From assembly GCA_002346745.1 (NCBI GenBank), contig DEAL01000024.1, positions 1 through 61,230 on the forward strand: DNA of 61,230 nucleotides, in the 5' to 3' direction. The DNA comes from Candidatus Neomicrothrix sp. UBA2983 (lineage in GTDB: Bacteria; Actinomycetota; Acidimicrobiia; Acidimicrobiales; MedAcidi-G1). The notes below the pieces were generated by a model that searched no databases, was not told the DNA's origin, and saw nothing but the letters and a program-made list of their open reading frames with translations. Below, piece by piece: positions 32,349-40,142 of this stretch. Both the position numbers and the translations under genes were made by a program. The first letter of the stretch is position 1; every line of letters begins with the position of its first letter.

Positions 32349-33461
32349 TCAGTTGGCGGACTCGGCACCCAGCAGGAGGGCCGACGCCGTGAAACCGTGG
32401 AGGAAGTGTCGTCCACCGATCGGTCCGAGTTCGCCGGCACAGAACATGCCCCCGAGCACGGTCGTCTCGAGGCCGTCGGCGAGTGCCTCGGCGTCGGGGC
32501 CCGGCCGGCCGAACAGGTGGGAACCGCGCCCGTTGCAGGTGAACACGAGGGCCGACTCGGCGCGCCAGCGGGCGGCGAGGCGCCGGAGCTCGTCAGTCGC
32601 CGCATCGGCGTCCCGCACCTGGAACTGCATCGTCGAACCGACCGGGGCATGGTCGCCGATGGCGATGGAACCGCTGTTCCGGTCGGCACCGAGGACACCC
32701 CTGATGAGGAAGTCGCCGGGGCCGAAGTGCTCACGCTGCTCGTCGACCACGAGGCCGACGTGCAGCCCGCGGGACAGTAACGAGCGTTCCGGCGGCGGAG
32801 CGGCCTCGGCGATCTGGCGGAGGCGCTCCATGGCGGGTCGGCCACCCAGCTCGTGGACCAGGTTGCCCTCGCTGGCGGTGACGGTCAAGGGCTCGCCGAC
32901 GGGGCGGCAGCCCTGGGACACGAGTGGCTGGATGGTGAGATCGGACGGCAGGGCCAGGGCGACGGCGCCGTCCACCTGCACCTCATCATCGAGGAAGAGC
33001 CGGTTGCCGCCGGGTCGTCCCGCCGCTGAGGCCAGGCCCCCGACGAGCGTGATGCCGGCCGGGACGCGCCCGGCCAGCTTGACGGCGTCGTAGGAATACG
33101 GGTCGGCGAGGACCAGGACCGAACCGCCTTCGGGCAGGTCGTCGGGCAGGAGGCCGTCGGGAGTGGGACGGAACGACCGGACCGGACCGGTGTGGCCGGC
33201 CCAGAGCACGACTCCGGGTGTCTCCTCGACCTCCTGCCGGTGGGCGAGCACCGAGACGGCGGTGCCGCCGATCAGGGCGCGGGCTCCGAGGGTTTGGCGA
33301 ACCGTCCGGCCCAGTTCGTCACAGCGGTCGACGTGGTGGCCGGTGAGGAAGAGGACGGCGGCGTCCGGGGCCGGGCCGATCCGGTCGAGCACCTGGCCGA
33401 CGACCTCGCCGAGCGCCACACCGGTGTCGGGATGCTCGGAGAGGGCGACCGCGTAGCGCAC
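32349..33461 (-). CDS. FIST domain sensory protein
   Basis: A 370-residue protein with FIST N and FIST C domains, a predicted ligand-binding (possibly amino-acid) sensory module. Landmarks are AAVLFLTGHHVDRCDEL, LIGGTAVSVLAHRQEVEE, LVGGLASAAGRPGG and, in the C-terminal part, SALVFTCNGRGSHLFG and LGGMFCAGELGPIGGRHFLHGFTASAL. There is no attached kinase or methyl-accepting output domain and no transmembrane segment, so it probably works through a partner not seen here. The GTG at 33461 lies 4 bp after the gene upstream, so the two are co-transcribed. The longer ORF start is non-coding in character. Confidence 0.8.
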   Translation of the reverse strand: MRYAVALSEHPDTGVALGEVVGQVLDRIGPAPDAAVLFLTGHHVDRCDELGRTVRQTLGARALIGGTAVSVLAHRQEVEETPGVVLWAGHTGPVRSFRPTPDGLLPDDLPEGGSVLVLADPYSYDAVKLAGRVPAGITLVGGLASAAGRPGGNRLFLDDEVQVDGAVALALPSDLTIQPLVSQGCRPVGEPLTVTASEGNLVHELGGRPAMERLRQIAEAAPPPERSLLSRGLHVGLVVDEQREHFGPGDFLIRGVLGADRNSGSIAIGDHAPVGSTMQFQVRDADAATDELRRLAARWRAESALVFTCNGRGSHLFGRPGPDAEALADGLETTVLGGMFCAGELGPIGGRHFLHGFTASALLLGAESAN

Positions 33462-33465
33462 CGGG

Positions 33466-33855
33466 TCAGTCCGTGGCCGGCGGGAGGAGCGTGAACGGGA
33501 CGGTGGTGATCGGGCCCTGGTCGATCCGACAACGAGCCTCGATGGTTCCATAGTCGTCGAAGGGAACCTGGGCGCGTACGAGGCGGTAGCCGAACCTGCC
33601 GGGCTCCACGACGACCGGCTGGACGTTGCGGGCCACCTGTTCGCCCTCCCGGGTGAAGACCACCTCGAGGGCGGCGGAGCCACTCGCTCCCTCCGGGCAA
33701 TGGACGATCACCACCAGGTGCGGCGCCACCTCGGTCGGAACGGGGGAGGGCGAGGCGAGGCTGAAGTGGATTCCGGTGAGGTCGATTCGCGTGGCGCCAC
33801 CGGGGGCGGCCTGCAGGTCGAGCCCCTCGAAGAACAGGGCGGCCAGGATCTCCAT
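33466..33855 (-). CDS. hypothetical beta-rich protein (DUF6941-like)
   Basis: A 129-residue soluble protein with alternating hydrophobic strands (HLVVIVHCPEG, ALEVVFTREGEQV, RFGYRLVRAQVPFDDYG, PITTVPFTLLP), which suggests a small beta-sandwich. It resembles the DUF6941 type, but I rate the match as tentative. The ATG has TAGGTT ending 6 nt upstream on the minus strand (leaderless). It precedes the FIST gene by 4 bp in the same operon and is divergent from the DD-peptidase gene. Confidence 0.5.
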   Translation of the reverse strand: MEILAALFFEGLDLQAAPGGATRIDLTGIHFSLASPSPVPTEVAPHLVVIVHCPEGASGSAALEVVFTREGEQVARNVQPVVVEPGRFGYRLVRAQVPFDDYGTIEARCRIDQGPITTVPFTLLPPATD

Positions 33856-33960
33856 GCCTGGAACCTAGACCCCCGGGAGGACGCCAGGTGCGCCGCCCCC
33901 ATCCCCTGGGGGTGGCGAGAAACGTCGAGTGGGCGCACCGCCTGTGAGGTTCGTCACCTC

Positions 33961-33966
33961 TACGAT
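33961..33966 (+). promoter_or_regulatory. -10 box for the DD-peptidase gene
   Basis: TACGAT ends 6 nt before the GTG start at 33973, so the mRNA should be leaderless. The first five coding bases are at or next to the expected transcription start. Confidence 0.45.
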
Positions 33967-33972
33967 GCGGCT

Positions 33973-35412
33973 GTGCTCCGACGACTCCTCGTTCCGGTCC
34001 TACTCGTGGGCCTGGCCACCGGAGCGGTCTGGCAGGCGGGTGTCAGCGACCGGGAGCACGACCTGCCGCCACGGGAGGCCGCTGCCGTTCCACCGCCGGA
34101 ACTCCGGACCCCCCTCTTCTCGCTGCGCCGAATCCCGATCTTCCTGCAGGAGCCCGAGGCCGATCGGCGGCTCGTTGCCGCGCTCGAGTCCGCGTCCTCG
34201 GACCTGCCCGCTGACAGCTGCGTCGCCGTCGCCGAGTCGGGCCGTTCCCGCTACGCCCACCAGGCCGGGGCTCAGTTGGTGCCGGCGAGTACCCAGAAGC
34301 TCCTCGTCGGCGCGGCCGTCCTCGCCGTGCTCGGACCGGACTACCGCTTCACGACGCGCGTCCTGGCCCGTGCCGCCCCCGTTGACGGCGTGATCGACGG
34401 TGACGTCTGGCTGCTCGGAGGCGGTGACCCCGTCCTGACCACGGCCGAGTACAGCGAGCGGTACGACGACGTGCTGCCCTACACGGACGTCGACCTGCTG
34501 GCCCAACAGGTGCAGGACGCCGGGGTCTCCACGATCACGGGTGCCGTGATCGGCGACGAGAGCCGCTTCGACAGCCTGCGCTGGGTGGCCAGTTGGCCGG
34601 AGCGCTTCCGGCCGGGGAACCAGACCCAGTCCGGGCCCCTCAGCGCCCTCAGCGTGAACGACGGCTTCAGTCGCTGGGACCCCACCCGGACCTCCTACGG
34701 GCACGGCACGCCGGCGGCGGCTCCCGCCGAGTTCGCCGCCGCCTTCTTCGACGACCTGCTCGAGGCCCGTGACCTGGTGATCCGTCGGCGAGCGCAGGCC
34801 GGGGTGGCACCCCTCGACGCCACCCACGAGTTGGCCAGCATCCAGTCGCCGCCGCTTGGGGACATCGTGCGCCAGATGCTCCTGACCAGCGACAACATGA
34901 CCGCCGAGTTGCTGCTCAAGGCCCTCTCGGCAGAGGTCGAGCCGCCGGGTGGGACGGCCGCCGGTGTGGCCCTCATGCGCGGCGCCATCGAGGAGCTCGG
35001 GGTCGACCTGGCCGGCTCGACCAGCGCCGACGGATCCGGCCTCGACGGCGGCAATCGGGTCTCCTGTGGGCAGTTGGTGGCGATCCTCGACCTCGCCGGT
35101 GGCCTCGGCGACGCCATGGACACCGGCCTTGCGGTGGCCGGCGAGTCGGGAACGATGCGCAGCCGGCTGGTCGGGACTGCCGCCGAAGGTCGGGTGTCAG
35201 CCAAGACGGGCACGCTGCGGGACGTGGTCAGCCTGGCTGGCCGGGTGGAGAGCGTGGCCGACCGTTCCCTCACGTTTGCGATCCTCAGCAACGCTTACCC
35301 GATGCCGGAGGGGGTCCGGACCGTCCACGACCGGATCGTGCTGGACCTCGTCGCCTATCCCGATGGGCCGGACCTCGCTCTGCTCGAGCCCCTGCCGGTC
35401 ACCACCCGCTGA
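33973..35412 (+). CDS. dacB: D-alanyl-D-alanine carboxypeptidase/endopeptidase (PBP4 type)
   Basis: A 479-residue class-C penicillin-binding protein (peptidase S13) that trims or opens peptidoglycan cross-links. A hydrophobic N-terminus of about 20 residues serves as signal or anchor. The catalytic motif SxxK is PASTQKL with Ser near 106 and Lys near 109, SxN is TSDNMTAE, and KTG is SAKTGTLRD. These are the three motifs expected for an active enzyme. The GTG start is supported by the -10 box TACGAT ending 6 nt upstream. It is followed 40 bp later by the LON-domain gene. Confidence 0.9.
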   Translation: MLRRLLVPVLLVGLATGAVWQAGVSDREHDLPPREAAAVPPPELRTPLFSLRRIPIFLQEPEADRRLVAALESASSDLPADSCVAVAESGRSRYAHQAGAQLVPASTQKLLVGAAVLAVLGPDYRFTTRVLARAAPVDGVIDGDVWLLGGGDPVLTTAEYSERYDDVLPYTDVDLLAQQVQDAGVSTITGAVIGDESRFDSLRWVASWPERFRPGNQTQSGPLSALSVNDGFSRWDPTRTSYGHGTPAAAPAEFAAAFFDDLLEARDLVIRRRAQAGVAPLDATHELASIQSPPLGDIVRQMLLTSDNMTAELLLKALSAEVEPPGGTAAGVALMRGAIEELGVDLAGSTSADGSGLDGGNRVSCGQLVAILDLAGGLGDAMDTGLAVAGESGTMRSRLVGTAAEGRVSAKTGTLRDVVSLAGRVESVADRSLTFAILSNAYPMPEGVRTVHDRIVLDLVAYPDGPDLALLEPLPVTTR

Positions 35413-35452
35413 GCGGTGTCCGGCCGCCGACAACCTGCTGCCTACTGAGGCC

Positions 35453-36118
35453 GTGGACGGCGATTCGAGCCCGGTCGCTCCCCGGGTCGAGGCCATGTTC
35501 CCCCTGGGGACGGTCCTGTTCCCCTCGGGCCTGCTGCCTCTCCAGGTCTTCGAGCCGCGTTACCGGGCGATGCTCGCCGACCTGCTGGCCGGGAAACGCC
35601 GCTTCGGGGTGGTGCTCATCGAGCGGGGGAGCGAGGTGGGCGGAGGAGAGGTCCGCAGTGGGATCGGGACCCTCGCCCGGATCGTCGAGGCACGGCCGGC
35701 CGTCGACGGCCGCTGGTCGGTGGCGGCCGTCGGCCTTCGCCGCATCCGGGTGCATCGCTGGTTGCCCGACGACCCGTACCCACGCGCCGAAGTCGAGTAC
35801 ATGCCCGACACCACCCCGGCCGGCCCGGCGGACACCGAGGCCTATCCGGAACTGGTGGGCCGACTGCGGCGCGTCCTGGCACGTCTCAGCGAGCTGGGCG
35901 AACCGGTCGCACCGAGCACGTTCGAGGCGGCTGAGGAGCCGGCCCTCGGCTCGTACCAACTGGCGGCGCTTGGGCCCTTCGGCTCCTACGACCGCCAGCG
36001 GGTGCTGGAGGCGACCAGTGTCGCCTCCCGCCTGGCGCTCCTCGCCCGACTCCTCGCCGAGGTGTCCGAGGACGTCGACCGGCGCTTGGCGGGAGGGGGG
36101 CCGGGCCAACGCCGCTAG
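35453..36118 (+). CDS. LON peptidase substrate-binding domain protein
   Basis: A 221-residue protein consisting only of a LON N-terminal (PUA-like) domain: MFPLGTVLFPSGLLPLQVFEPRYRAML, then RFGVVLIERGSEVGGG, GIGTLARI and VAAVGLRRIRV. There is no ATPase or protease domain. Stand-alone LON domains are widespread and are thought to bind unfolded proteins or act as cofactors, but their role is open. The GTG at 35453 keeps a full domain; the ATG at 35495 would start right at the domain edge and is the alternative. The last 70 residues are helical. Confidence 0.8.
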   Translation: MDGDSSPVAPRVEAMFPLGTVLFPSGLLPLQVFEPRYRAMLADLLAGKRRFGVVLIERGSEVGGGEVRSGIGTLARIVEARPAVDGRWSVAAVGLRRIRVHRWLPDDPYPRAEVEYMPDTTPAGPADTEAYPELVGRLRRVLARLSELGEPVAPSTFEAAEEPALGSYQLAALGPFGSYDRQRVLEATSVASRLALLARLLAEVSEDVDRRLAGGGPGQRR

Positions 36119-36177
36119 CCAGGCACGTTCCGGCCCCGGGGCACGTCCCGGGCGCACAGTCGTTACCGTTGTGGCCC

Positions 36178-36465
36178 ATGGCCAGCGACGGTGACCTCCT
36201 CGATCTCCTGAAGCGCTATCTCCGGCAGGAGACAATCGACCCCCTGCGTTCCATCGGTCGCCAACTCCTGTTCGGCGTCCTGGGTTCGCTGCTCCTGGGC
36301 GTCGGCGCGGTACTCCTCGCCGTCGGCGCCCTCCGCGTGCTCCAGGACTGGGACTCCCTGCAGGGCACCTGGTCCTTCGCTCCCTATCTCCTGGTGGCCT
36401 CCGGACTGGTTGCGGCCTGCATCCTGGCACTCCGAGGAATCTCGAGGCGGACGGTCGGCTCGTGA
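36178..36465 (+). CDS. two-TM small membrane protein
   Basis: A 95-residue protein. It has a charged N-terminal helix (LLDLLKRYLRQETIDPLRSIGRQ), then a long hydrophobic helix (LLFGVLGSLLLGVGAVLLAVGALRVL cut by no charges) and a second helix (YLLVASGLVAACILALRGI). The layout resembles holin-like or YqjD-type envelope proteins, with no clear family. The ATG is preceded by TACCGT ending 8 nt before it. Its stop overlaps the next start (GTGA). It is the first gene of a tightly packed run leading to the tRNA-modification genes. Confidence 0.6.
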   Translation: MASDGDLLDLLKRYLRQETIDPLRSIGRQLLFGVLGSLLLGVGAVLLAVGALRVLQDWDSLQGTWSFAPYLLVASGLVAACILALRGISRRTVGS

Positions 36466-36668
36466 GTGGGGAACACCTGACCCGCCAGGACCTCGAGGCC
36501 GGGGTCCGGGAGGTCCTCGGCGACACCGGGGGACGGGTCGAGGCGGCCCGCGTGCCACTCCTGGCCGGAGCCGCAGCCGTCGGCGCGGTCCTGCTGGGAG
36601 CGGCCTTCCTCGTCGGCCGCCGGCTCGGTCGCCGCTCTTCGACCACCGTCGAGATCCGGCGGATCTGA
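36462..36668 (+). CDS. single-TM small protein
   Basis: A 68-residue protein: a polar helix (TRQDLEAGVREVLGDTGGRVEAAR), one membrane helix (LLAGAAAVGAVLLGAAFLVG), and a basic cytoplasmic end (RRLGRRSS). No family is recognised. It overlaps its upstream neighbour by 4 bp and shares one base with the next gene (TGATG), so it is co-translated with both. Confidence 0.6.
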   Translation: MSGEHLTRQDLEAGVREVLGDTGGRVEAARVPLLAGAAAVGAVLLGAAFLVGRRLGRRSSTTVEIRRI

Positions 36669-36901
36669 TGGCCGGCGAGATGCTCCGCCGCGGCCTACGA
36701 CGGGGACTGCTGGGGGGACACCGGGGCTGGCAGGCCGTACTGGTCCTGGCCGCCGCCTGGCGGCTGGGTCGACGGTTGCTGCGCCCTGGTCCAGGTCCCG
36801 TCGTCCACAGCCAACGGCTGACCGTCGGCGAGGGACTCCTCGTCCGCCACCTGCCGGCCGAGCAGGTCGCGCCCGGCGGGAACCCGGACGACCGAGGGTG
36901 A
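36668..36901 (+). CDS. small basic protein, unknown function
   Basis: A 77-residue protein, arginine-rich (LRRGLRRGLLGG, WRLGRRLLRPG), with a short hydrophobic patch (AVLVLAAAW) that may form an amphipathic or peripheral membrane helix. The last third is polar (GEGLLVRHLPAEQVAPGG). Its ATG and stop each share a base with the neighbouring genes, which argues that it is real despite its plain sequence. No family is recognised. Confidence 0.45.
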   Translation: MAGEMLRRGLRRGLLGGHRGWQAVLVLAAAWRLGRRLLRPGPGPVVHSQRLTVGEGLLVRHLPAEQVAPGGNPDDRG

Positions 36902-37119
36902 TGCGGGTCCTGCTCCGCAACCCCTCGCGCACACTGGAGGTGGCGGGACCGCTCTCGGTGGTGGCACTGCTCCGCCGGCTCGAGATCGAGCGGGAGTCCG
37001 TGCTGGTGATCCGCGACGGCACCCTGGTCCCCGGTGACGCCCAACTGGACGCTGACGACGAGATCGAGATCCGCCCGGTGATCTCGGGAGGTTCCCGGGG
37101 GCAGGGGACGCGATCATGA
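36901..37119 (+). CDS. ThiS/MoaD-like sulfur carrier protein with C-terminal extension (TtuB-like)
   Basis: A 72-residue beta-grasp protein. RVLLRNPSRTLEVAGPLSVVALL, then LVIRDGTLV and DDEIEIRPVISGG follow the ThiS/MoaD pattern. These proteins carry sulfur as a C-terminal thiocarboxylate on Gly-Gly. Here Gly-Gly is at 63-64 and eight more residues (SRGQGTRS) follow, so the tail would have to be removed by a protease before activation. Its position directly before the TtuA-like gene, with a 4-bp ATGA overlap, suggests that it is the sulfur donor for that enzyme. GTG at 36898 is an alternative start. Confidence 0.7.
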   Translation: MRVLLRNPSRTLEVAGPLSVVALLRRLEIERESVLVIRDGTLVPGDAQLDADDEIEIRPVISGGSRGQGTRS

Positions 37120-38096
37120 AGTGTCGGGTCTGCCGTGGTCCGGCGGTCATCGACGTCCGGCGCCACAACGCCAACTTCTGCGAGGAGCACTTCCTGCGCC
37201 ACTGCCGCGAGCAGGTGTCGCGCGCCGTCGAGGACTTCGCCATGCTCCGGCCCGGTGACCGCATCCTCGTCGCCGTATCCGGCGGGAAGGACTCGCTCGC
37301 CCTGTGGGACCTGCTACTGGAGGCCGGCTACGACGTGGACGGTCTGTACGTCGGCCTCGGCATCGGCGAGTACAGCGACGCGTCCGGGTCGTACGCCCGT
37401 GCCTTCGCCAGCAACCGCGACCTCTGCCTCCGGGAGGTCCACCTCCGCGAGGAGTACGGGTTCGACGTCCCGGCCGGGGCCCGGGCGGCGCGGCGCCCAC
37501 CGTGCAGTGCCTGCGGGCTTTCGAAGCGCCATCTCTTCGACCGGGCCGCCCGCGAGGGGGGCTACGACGCCGTCGCCACCGGCCACAACCTCGACGACGA
37601 GGCCGCCGTGCTGTTCGGCAACGTGCTGCGCTGGGAACGCGAGTACCTGGCCCGCCAGGTGCCGGTCCTCCCGGCCGTCAACGGCTTCCCGAGGAAGGTG
37701 AAGCCACTCGTTCGGCTTGCCGAGCGTGAGACCGCCGCCTACTGCGTGCTGCGCGGCATCGACTACCAGGTGGAGGAGTGCCCCATGGCCGAGGGCAACC
37801 GCCACCTCGGCTACAAGGCGGCGCTGGCCGGCATCGAGGCGCAGTCCCCCGGGGCCCGCCACAGCTTCTACTTCGGGTTCCTCGAGCGGGCGGCGTCCCT
37901 CTTCCGCGAGGACAGGGACGCCGTTGCGGCCGCCCCGGGCACCTGCGCGACCTGCGGCGGCCCCGCCAACGGCGAGATCTGTGCCTTCTGCCGCCTCGTG
38001 GAGCGGACGATCGCACCGCCGGACGCGAAAGCCGAGTGCGAGGTCGCCCAGCCCGTGGCCCTCGTGGAGCGCCCCGCCGGCGGTCGGACAGGATGA
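37116..38096 (+). CDS. ttuA: TtuA/TtcA-family tRNA 2-thiolation protein
   Basis: A 326-residue PP-loop ATPase of the TtuA/Ncs6 group, which adenylates a tRNA uridine (U54 in thermophiles, elsewhere U34) for sulfur insertion. It has an N-terminal zinc knuckle (CRVC...FCEEHF), the PP-loop SGGKDS at about 55-60, the cluster-binding CSAC pair, TGHNLDDEAAVLFGN, EECPMAEGNRH, and a C-terminal zinc knuckle (CATCGG...CAFC). The symbol rests on family resemblance plus the adjacent sulfur carrier. The target base in this organism is not shown. It overlaps its neighbours on both sides by 4 bp. Confidence 0.8.
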   Translation: MKCRVCRGPAVIDVRRHNANFCEEHFLRHCREQVSRAVEDFAMLRPGDRILVAVSGGKDSLALWDLLLEAGYDVDGLYVGLGIGEYSDASGSYARAFASNRDLCLREVHLREEYGFDVPAGARAARRPPCSACGLSKRHLFDRAAREGGYDAVATGHNLDDEAAVLFGNVLRWEREYLARQVPVLPAVNGFPRKVKPLVRLAERETAAYCVLRGIDYQVEECPMAEGNRHLGYKAALAGIEAQSPGARHSFYFGFLERAASLFREDRDAVAAAPGTCATCGGPANGEICAFCRLVERTIAPPDAKAECEVAQPVALVERPAGGRTG

Positions 38097-38866
38097 GCGG
38101 GCCGTTCGCAGCCGGGGACCGGGTCCTGCTCGTCGACCGCAAGCGCCGTCGCTATCTGGTGACCCTGGTCGAGGGAGGCGAGTTCCACTCACACACCGGT
38201 GTCGTCGACCACGGCGACCTGATCGGTCGGCCGGACGGTAGCCGCGTGGCGTCCAGTCGCGGCAGCTCCTTCGTGGCCTTCCGACCGACCCTCGCCGACT
38301 ACGTGCTCGAGATGCCCCGCGGGGCACAGGTCATCTACCCCAAGGACCTCGGTGCGATCCTCATGCTGGCTGACGTGCAGCCGGGCCACCGGGTCCTGGA
38401 ATCCGGGGTCGGGTCAGGGGCGTTGTCGACCACCCTGCTGCGCGCAGGCGCGCAGGTCGTCGGCTACGAATTGCGCGACGACTTCGCTGAACGGGCCCGC
38501 AGCAACGTGGTGGCGATGCTTGGCGAGACGGTCCTCGACCGCTACGACGTGCAGGTTCGGGACTGCTACGAGGGCATCGACGAGACCGACCTGGACCGGG
38601 TGCTGCTCGACCTGCCCGAGCCCTGGCAGGTCGTGTCGCACGCCGCAGGGGCGCTGCAGCGCGGTGGGATCATCCTCGCCTACACCCCGAGCATCGTGCA
38701 GGCCTCGACATTCCGGACGGCACTGGCGGAGCACGGGTTCGCCTTCGCCGAGACCCTCGAGGTGATGCATCGGACCTGGCACGTGGACGGGGCCGCCGTC
38801 CGGCCCTCCCACCGCATGGTCGGCCACACGGGGTTCCTCAGCCACGCACGACTGCTGGGCGAATGA
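38093..38866 (+). CDS. trmI: tRNA (adenine-58-N1)-methyltransferase
   Basis: A 257-residue SAM-dependent methyltransferase that makes m1A58 in the T loop. An N-terminal beta domain (GDRVLLVDRKRRRYLVTL) precedes IYPKDLGAILMLADVQPG, the SAM motif VLESGVGSGALSTTLL, and LDRVLLDLPEPWQVV, with the actinobacterial TrmI tail HRMVGHTGFLSHARLL. It is coupled to the TtuA-like gene by ATGA, so two T-loop modification enzymes (U54 thiolation, if TtuA acts there, and A58 methylation) are made together. TrmI next to the proteasome ATPase gene is a known actinobacterial arrangement. Confidence 0.92.
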   Translation: MSGPFAAGDRVLLVDRKRRRYLVTLVEGGEFHSHTGVVDHGDLIGRPDGSRVASSRGSSFVAFRPTLADYVLEMPRGAQVIYPKDLGAILMLADVQPGHRVLESGVGSGALSTTLLRAGAQVVGYELRDDFAERARSNVVAMLGETVLDRYDVQVRDCYEGIDETDLDRVLLDLPEPWQVVSHAAGALQRGGIILAYTPSIVQASTFRTALAEHGFAFAETLEVMHRTWHVDGAAVRPSHRMVGHTGFLSHARLLGE

Positions 38867-39627
38867 GGCCCACCCCGGCACTGCTGGCCTGCGGTCTACT
38901 GGCAGCCTGCGCCGCGTCTGGGCCGGCCACGTCGAGCACCACGTCGGCCACCACGTCGAGCACCACGTCGAGCACCACGTCGGCCATCGGATCGACGACG
39001 GTTCCCCTCGAGGACGCCGCGCCGCCGCCCGTGCCGGACGCCGTGGTCGCCCGGGTCCGTGCATCCACCTTCCCCGTCCGTGGACTGGATTGCCGCACCT
39101 CCCAGGTGGGCACCGCCTTCGTCGTCGACGAGGACCTGCTGATCACCGCCGCCCACGTGGCGGCGGGCATCCGGTCGCCTGTGCTGGGCCCCGAGGATGC
39201 GGCACTGGCCAGTCGCGTGGTCGCCTTCGACCCGGTGGCCGACCTCGCGGTCCTGCGCGTCGAGGATCCCCTGCCGCCGGCACTGCCCCTCGGCGAGGCG
39301 GAGTCCGGCTCGGCGGTGGCGTTGGTCGGCTACGACGGTGATGGCGCCGAGGACACCCGCCAACTGGTGCTCCGGCAGGCCATCCGCGCCACCGGCAAGG
39401 ACATCTACGGGGTGGCCGGCGAGGGCCGCGACGCGCTGCAACTCGACGGCGTCGTCGTGCACGGCAACTCCGGCGGGCCGATCGTCGACGCCAACGGGAG
39501 GGTCGTCGGGGTCGTCTTCGCGAACGCCCGGGGTGGCACGCACACCTCGTTCGCCGTGCAAGTGGGCGAGGTGCAGCGGCTCCTCGGGCAGGTTGGCACG
39601 GCGCCGCTCGAGACCGAGTGCCGCTGA
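38863..39627 (+). CDS. trypsin-like serine protease lipoprotein
   Basis: A 254-residue exported protease. The signal region has lipobox-like LLAAC (Cys near 16) or ALLAC (Cys near 10). A Ser/Thr-rich linker at about 20-46 comes from a 12-bp DNA repeat. The chymotrypsin-fold domain has the triad: ITAAHV (His near 98), DPVADLAVLR (Asp), and HGNSGGPIVDANG (Ser). Two Cys in the domain start could form a disulfide. The substrate is unknown; the role may be similar to stress-related periplasmic proteases such as MarP or HtrA, but no PDZ domain is present. It overlaps trmI by 4 bp. Confidence 0.85.
   Translation: MRPTPALLACGLLAACAASGPATSSTTSATTSSTTSSTTSAIGSTTVPLEDAAPPPVPDAVVARVRASTFPVRGLDCRTSQVGTAFVVDEDLLITAAHVAAGIRSPVLGPEDAALASRVVAFDPVADLAVLRVEDPLPPALPLGEAESGSAVALVGYDGDGAEDTRQLVLRQAIRATGKDIYGVAGEGRDALQLDGVVVHGNSGGPIVDANGRVVGVVFANARGGTHTSFAVQVGEVQRLLGQVGTAPLETECR
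38931..38985 (+). repeat. 12-bp tandem repeat in the protease linker
   Basis: About 4.5 copies of GTCGAGCACCAC / GTCGGCCACCAC run in frame through the lipoprotein linker and encode Ser-Ser-Thr-Thr / Ser-Ala-Thr-Thr units. Copy number can change by slippage without a frameshift because 12 is a multiple of 3. Confidence 0.8.
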
Positions 39628-39643
39628 CCCCAATAAGGCGTCC

Positions 39644-39663
39644 GGGGGGCCCGGAGGCCCCCC
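39644..39663. terminator. strong hairpin between convergent protease and ferredoxin genes
   Basis: A perfect 8-bp stem, GGGGGGCC and GGCCCCCC, encloses a CGGA tetraloop between two convergent stop codons. It can end transcription on both strands. There is no long T-tract, as is common in high-GC actinobacteria. Confidence 0.7.
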
Positions 39664-39693
39664 GTTGGCACGGACTTCGGTTGGGCGTGTGCC

Positions 39694-39930
39694 CTAGTCG
39701 ATCTCGATGAAGATGCACTCGCCGGGGCATTCCTCGGCGGACTCGATGGTGGCCTCTTCCTGGCCCGCGGGGACCGGGGCCACAGCCTCGGCGCCGGCGG
39801 GGTCGCTGAGGATCTTGTCACCGTCCTTGACGTAGGCGAGGCCGTCGTCGAGGAGTGCGAAAACGTCGGGGGCGATCTCCTCGCAGAGGCCATCGCCCGT
39901 GCAGAGATCCTGGTCGATCCAGACCTTCAT
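39694..39930 (-). CDS. ferredoxin with Asp at a cluster-ligand position
   Basis: A 78-residue ferredoxin. The cluster motif near the N-terminus is CTGDGLC (Cys10, Asp13, Cys16), followed by EECPGEC (Cys68 and Cys72). Asp occupies the place of the second Cys in a normal CxxCxxC motif, so the cluster is either [3Fe-4S] or an Asp-ligated [4Fe-4S], as known for Pyrococcus ferredoxin. It is an electron carrier, possibly for a P450. It sits between TrmI/protease and ARC and is divergent from ARC. Ferredoxin genes beside ARC occur in other actinobacteria. Confidence 0.85.
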   Translation of the reverse strand: MKVWIDQDLCTGDGLCEEIAPDVFALLDDGLAYVKDGDKILSDPAGAEAVAPVPAGQEEATIESAEECPGECIFIEID

Positions 39931-40142
39931 GGTGGTGGGGGTTCCCTTCTTCGGTGGATCGGGTGTGATCGCTGGCCGTTGGCTGGCCTGGCCGGGTGGT
40001 CCCCGGCGCGATGCCCGGCACCCGCCGGTGGGCGCCGTGAACGCATGGGAGTGTATCCGCGGCCCCTCGGGAAGGGAACGAACCAGTCGAGGGTCCCATC
40101 GGGGTCCGTGAATCGGCGGTTCCCGGGGCTAGGGTCCGCGTC
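39931..40142. promoter_or_regulatory. divergent intergenic region of ferredoxin and ARC
   Basis: About 212 bp with no gene. On the plus side TAGGGT (40130-40135) ends 7 nt before the ARC GTG, so ARC is likely leaderless. On the minus side a purine-rich stretch precedes the ferredoxin ATG (the complement of the GGGTTCCCTTCTTC stretch), giving GAAGAAGGGA as a ribosome site. Confidence 0.5.
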
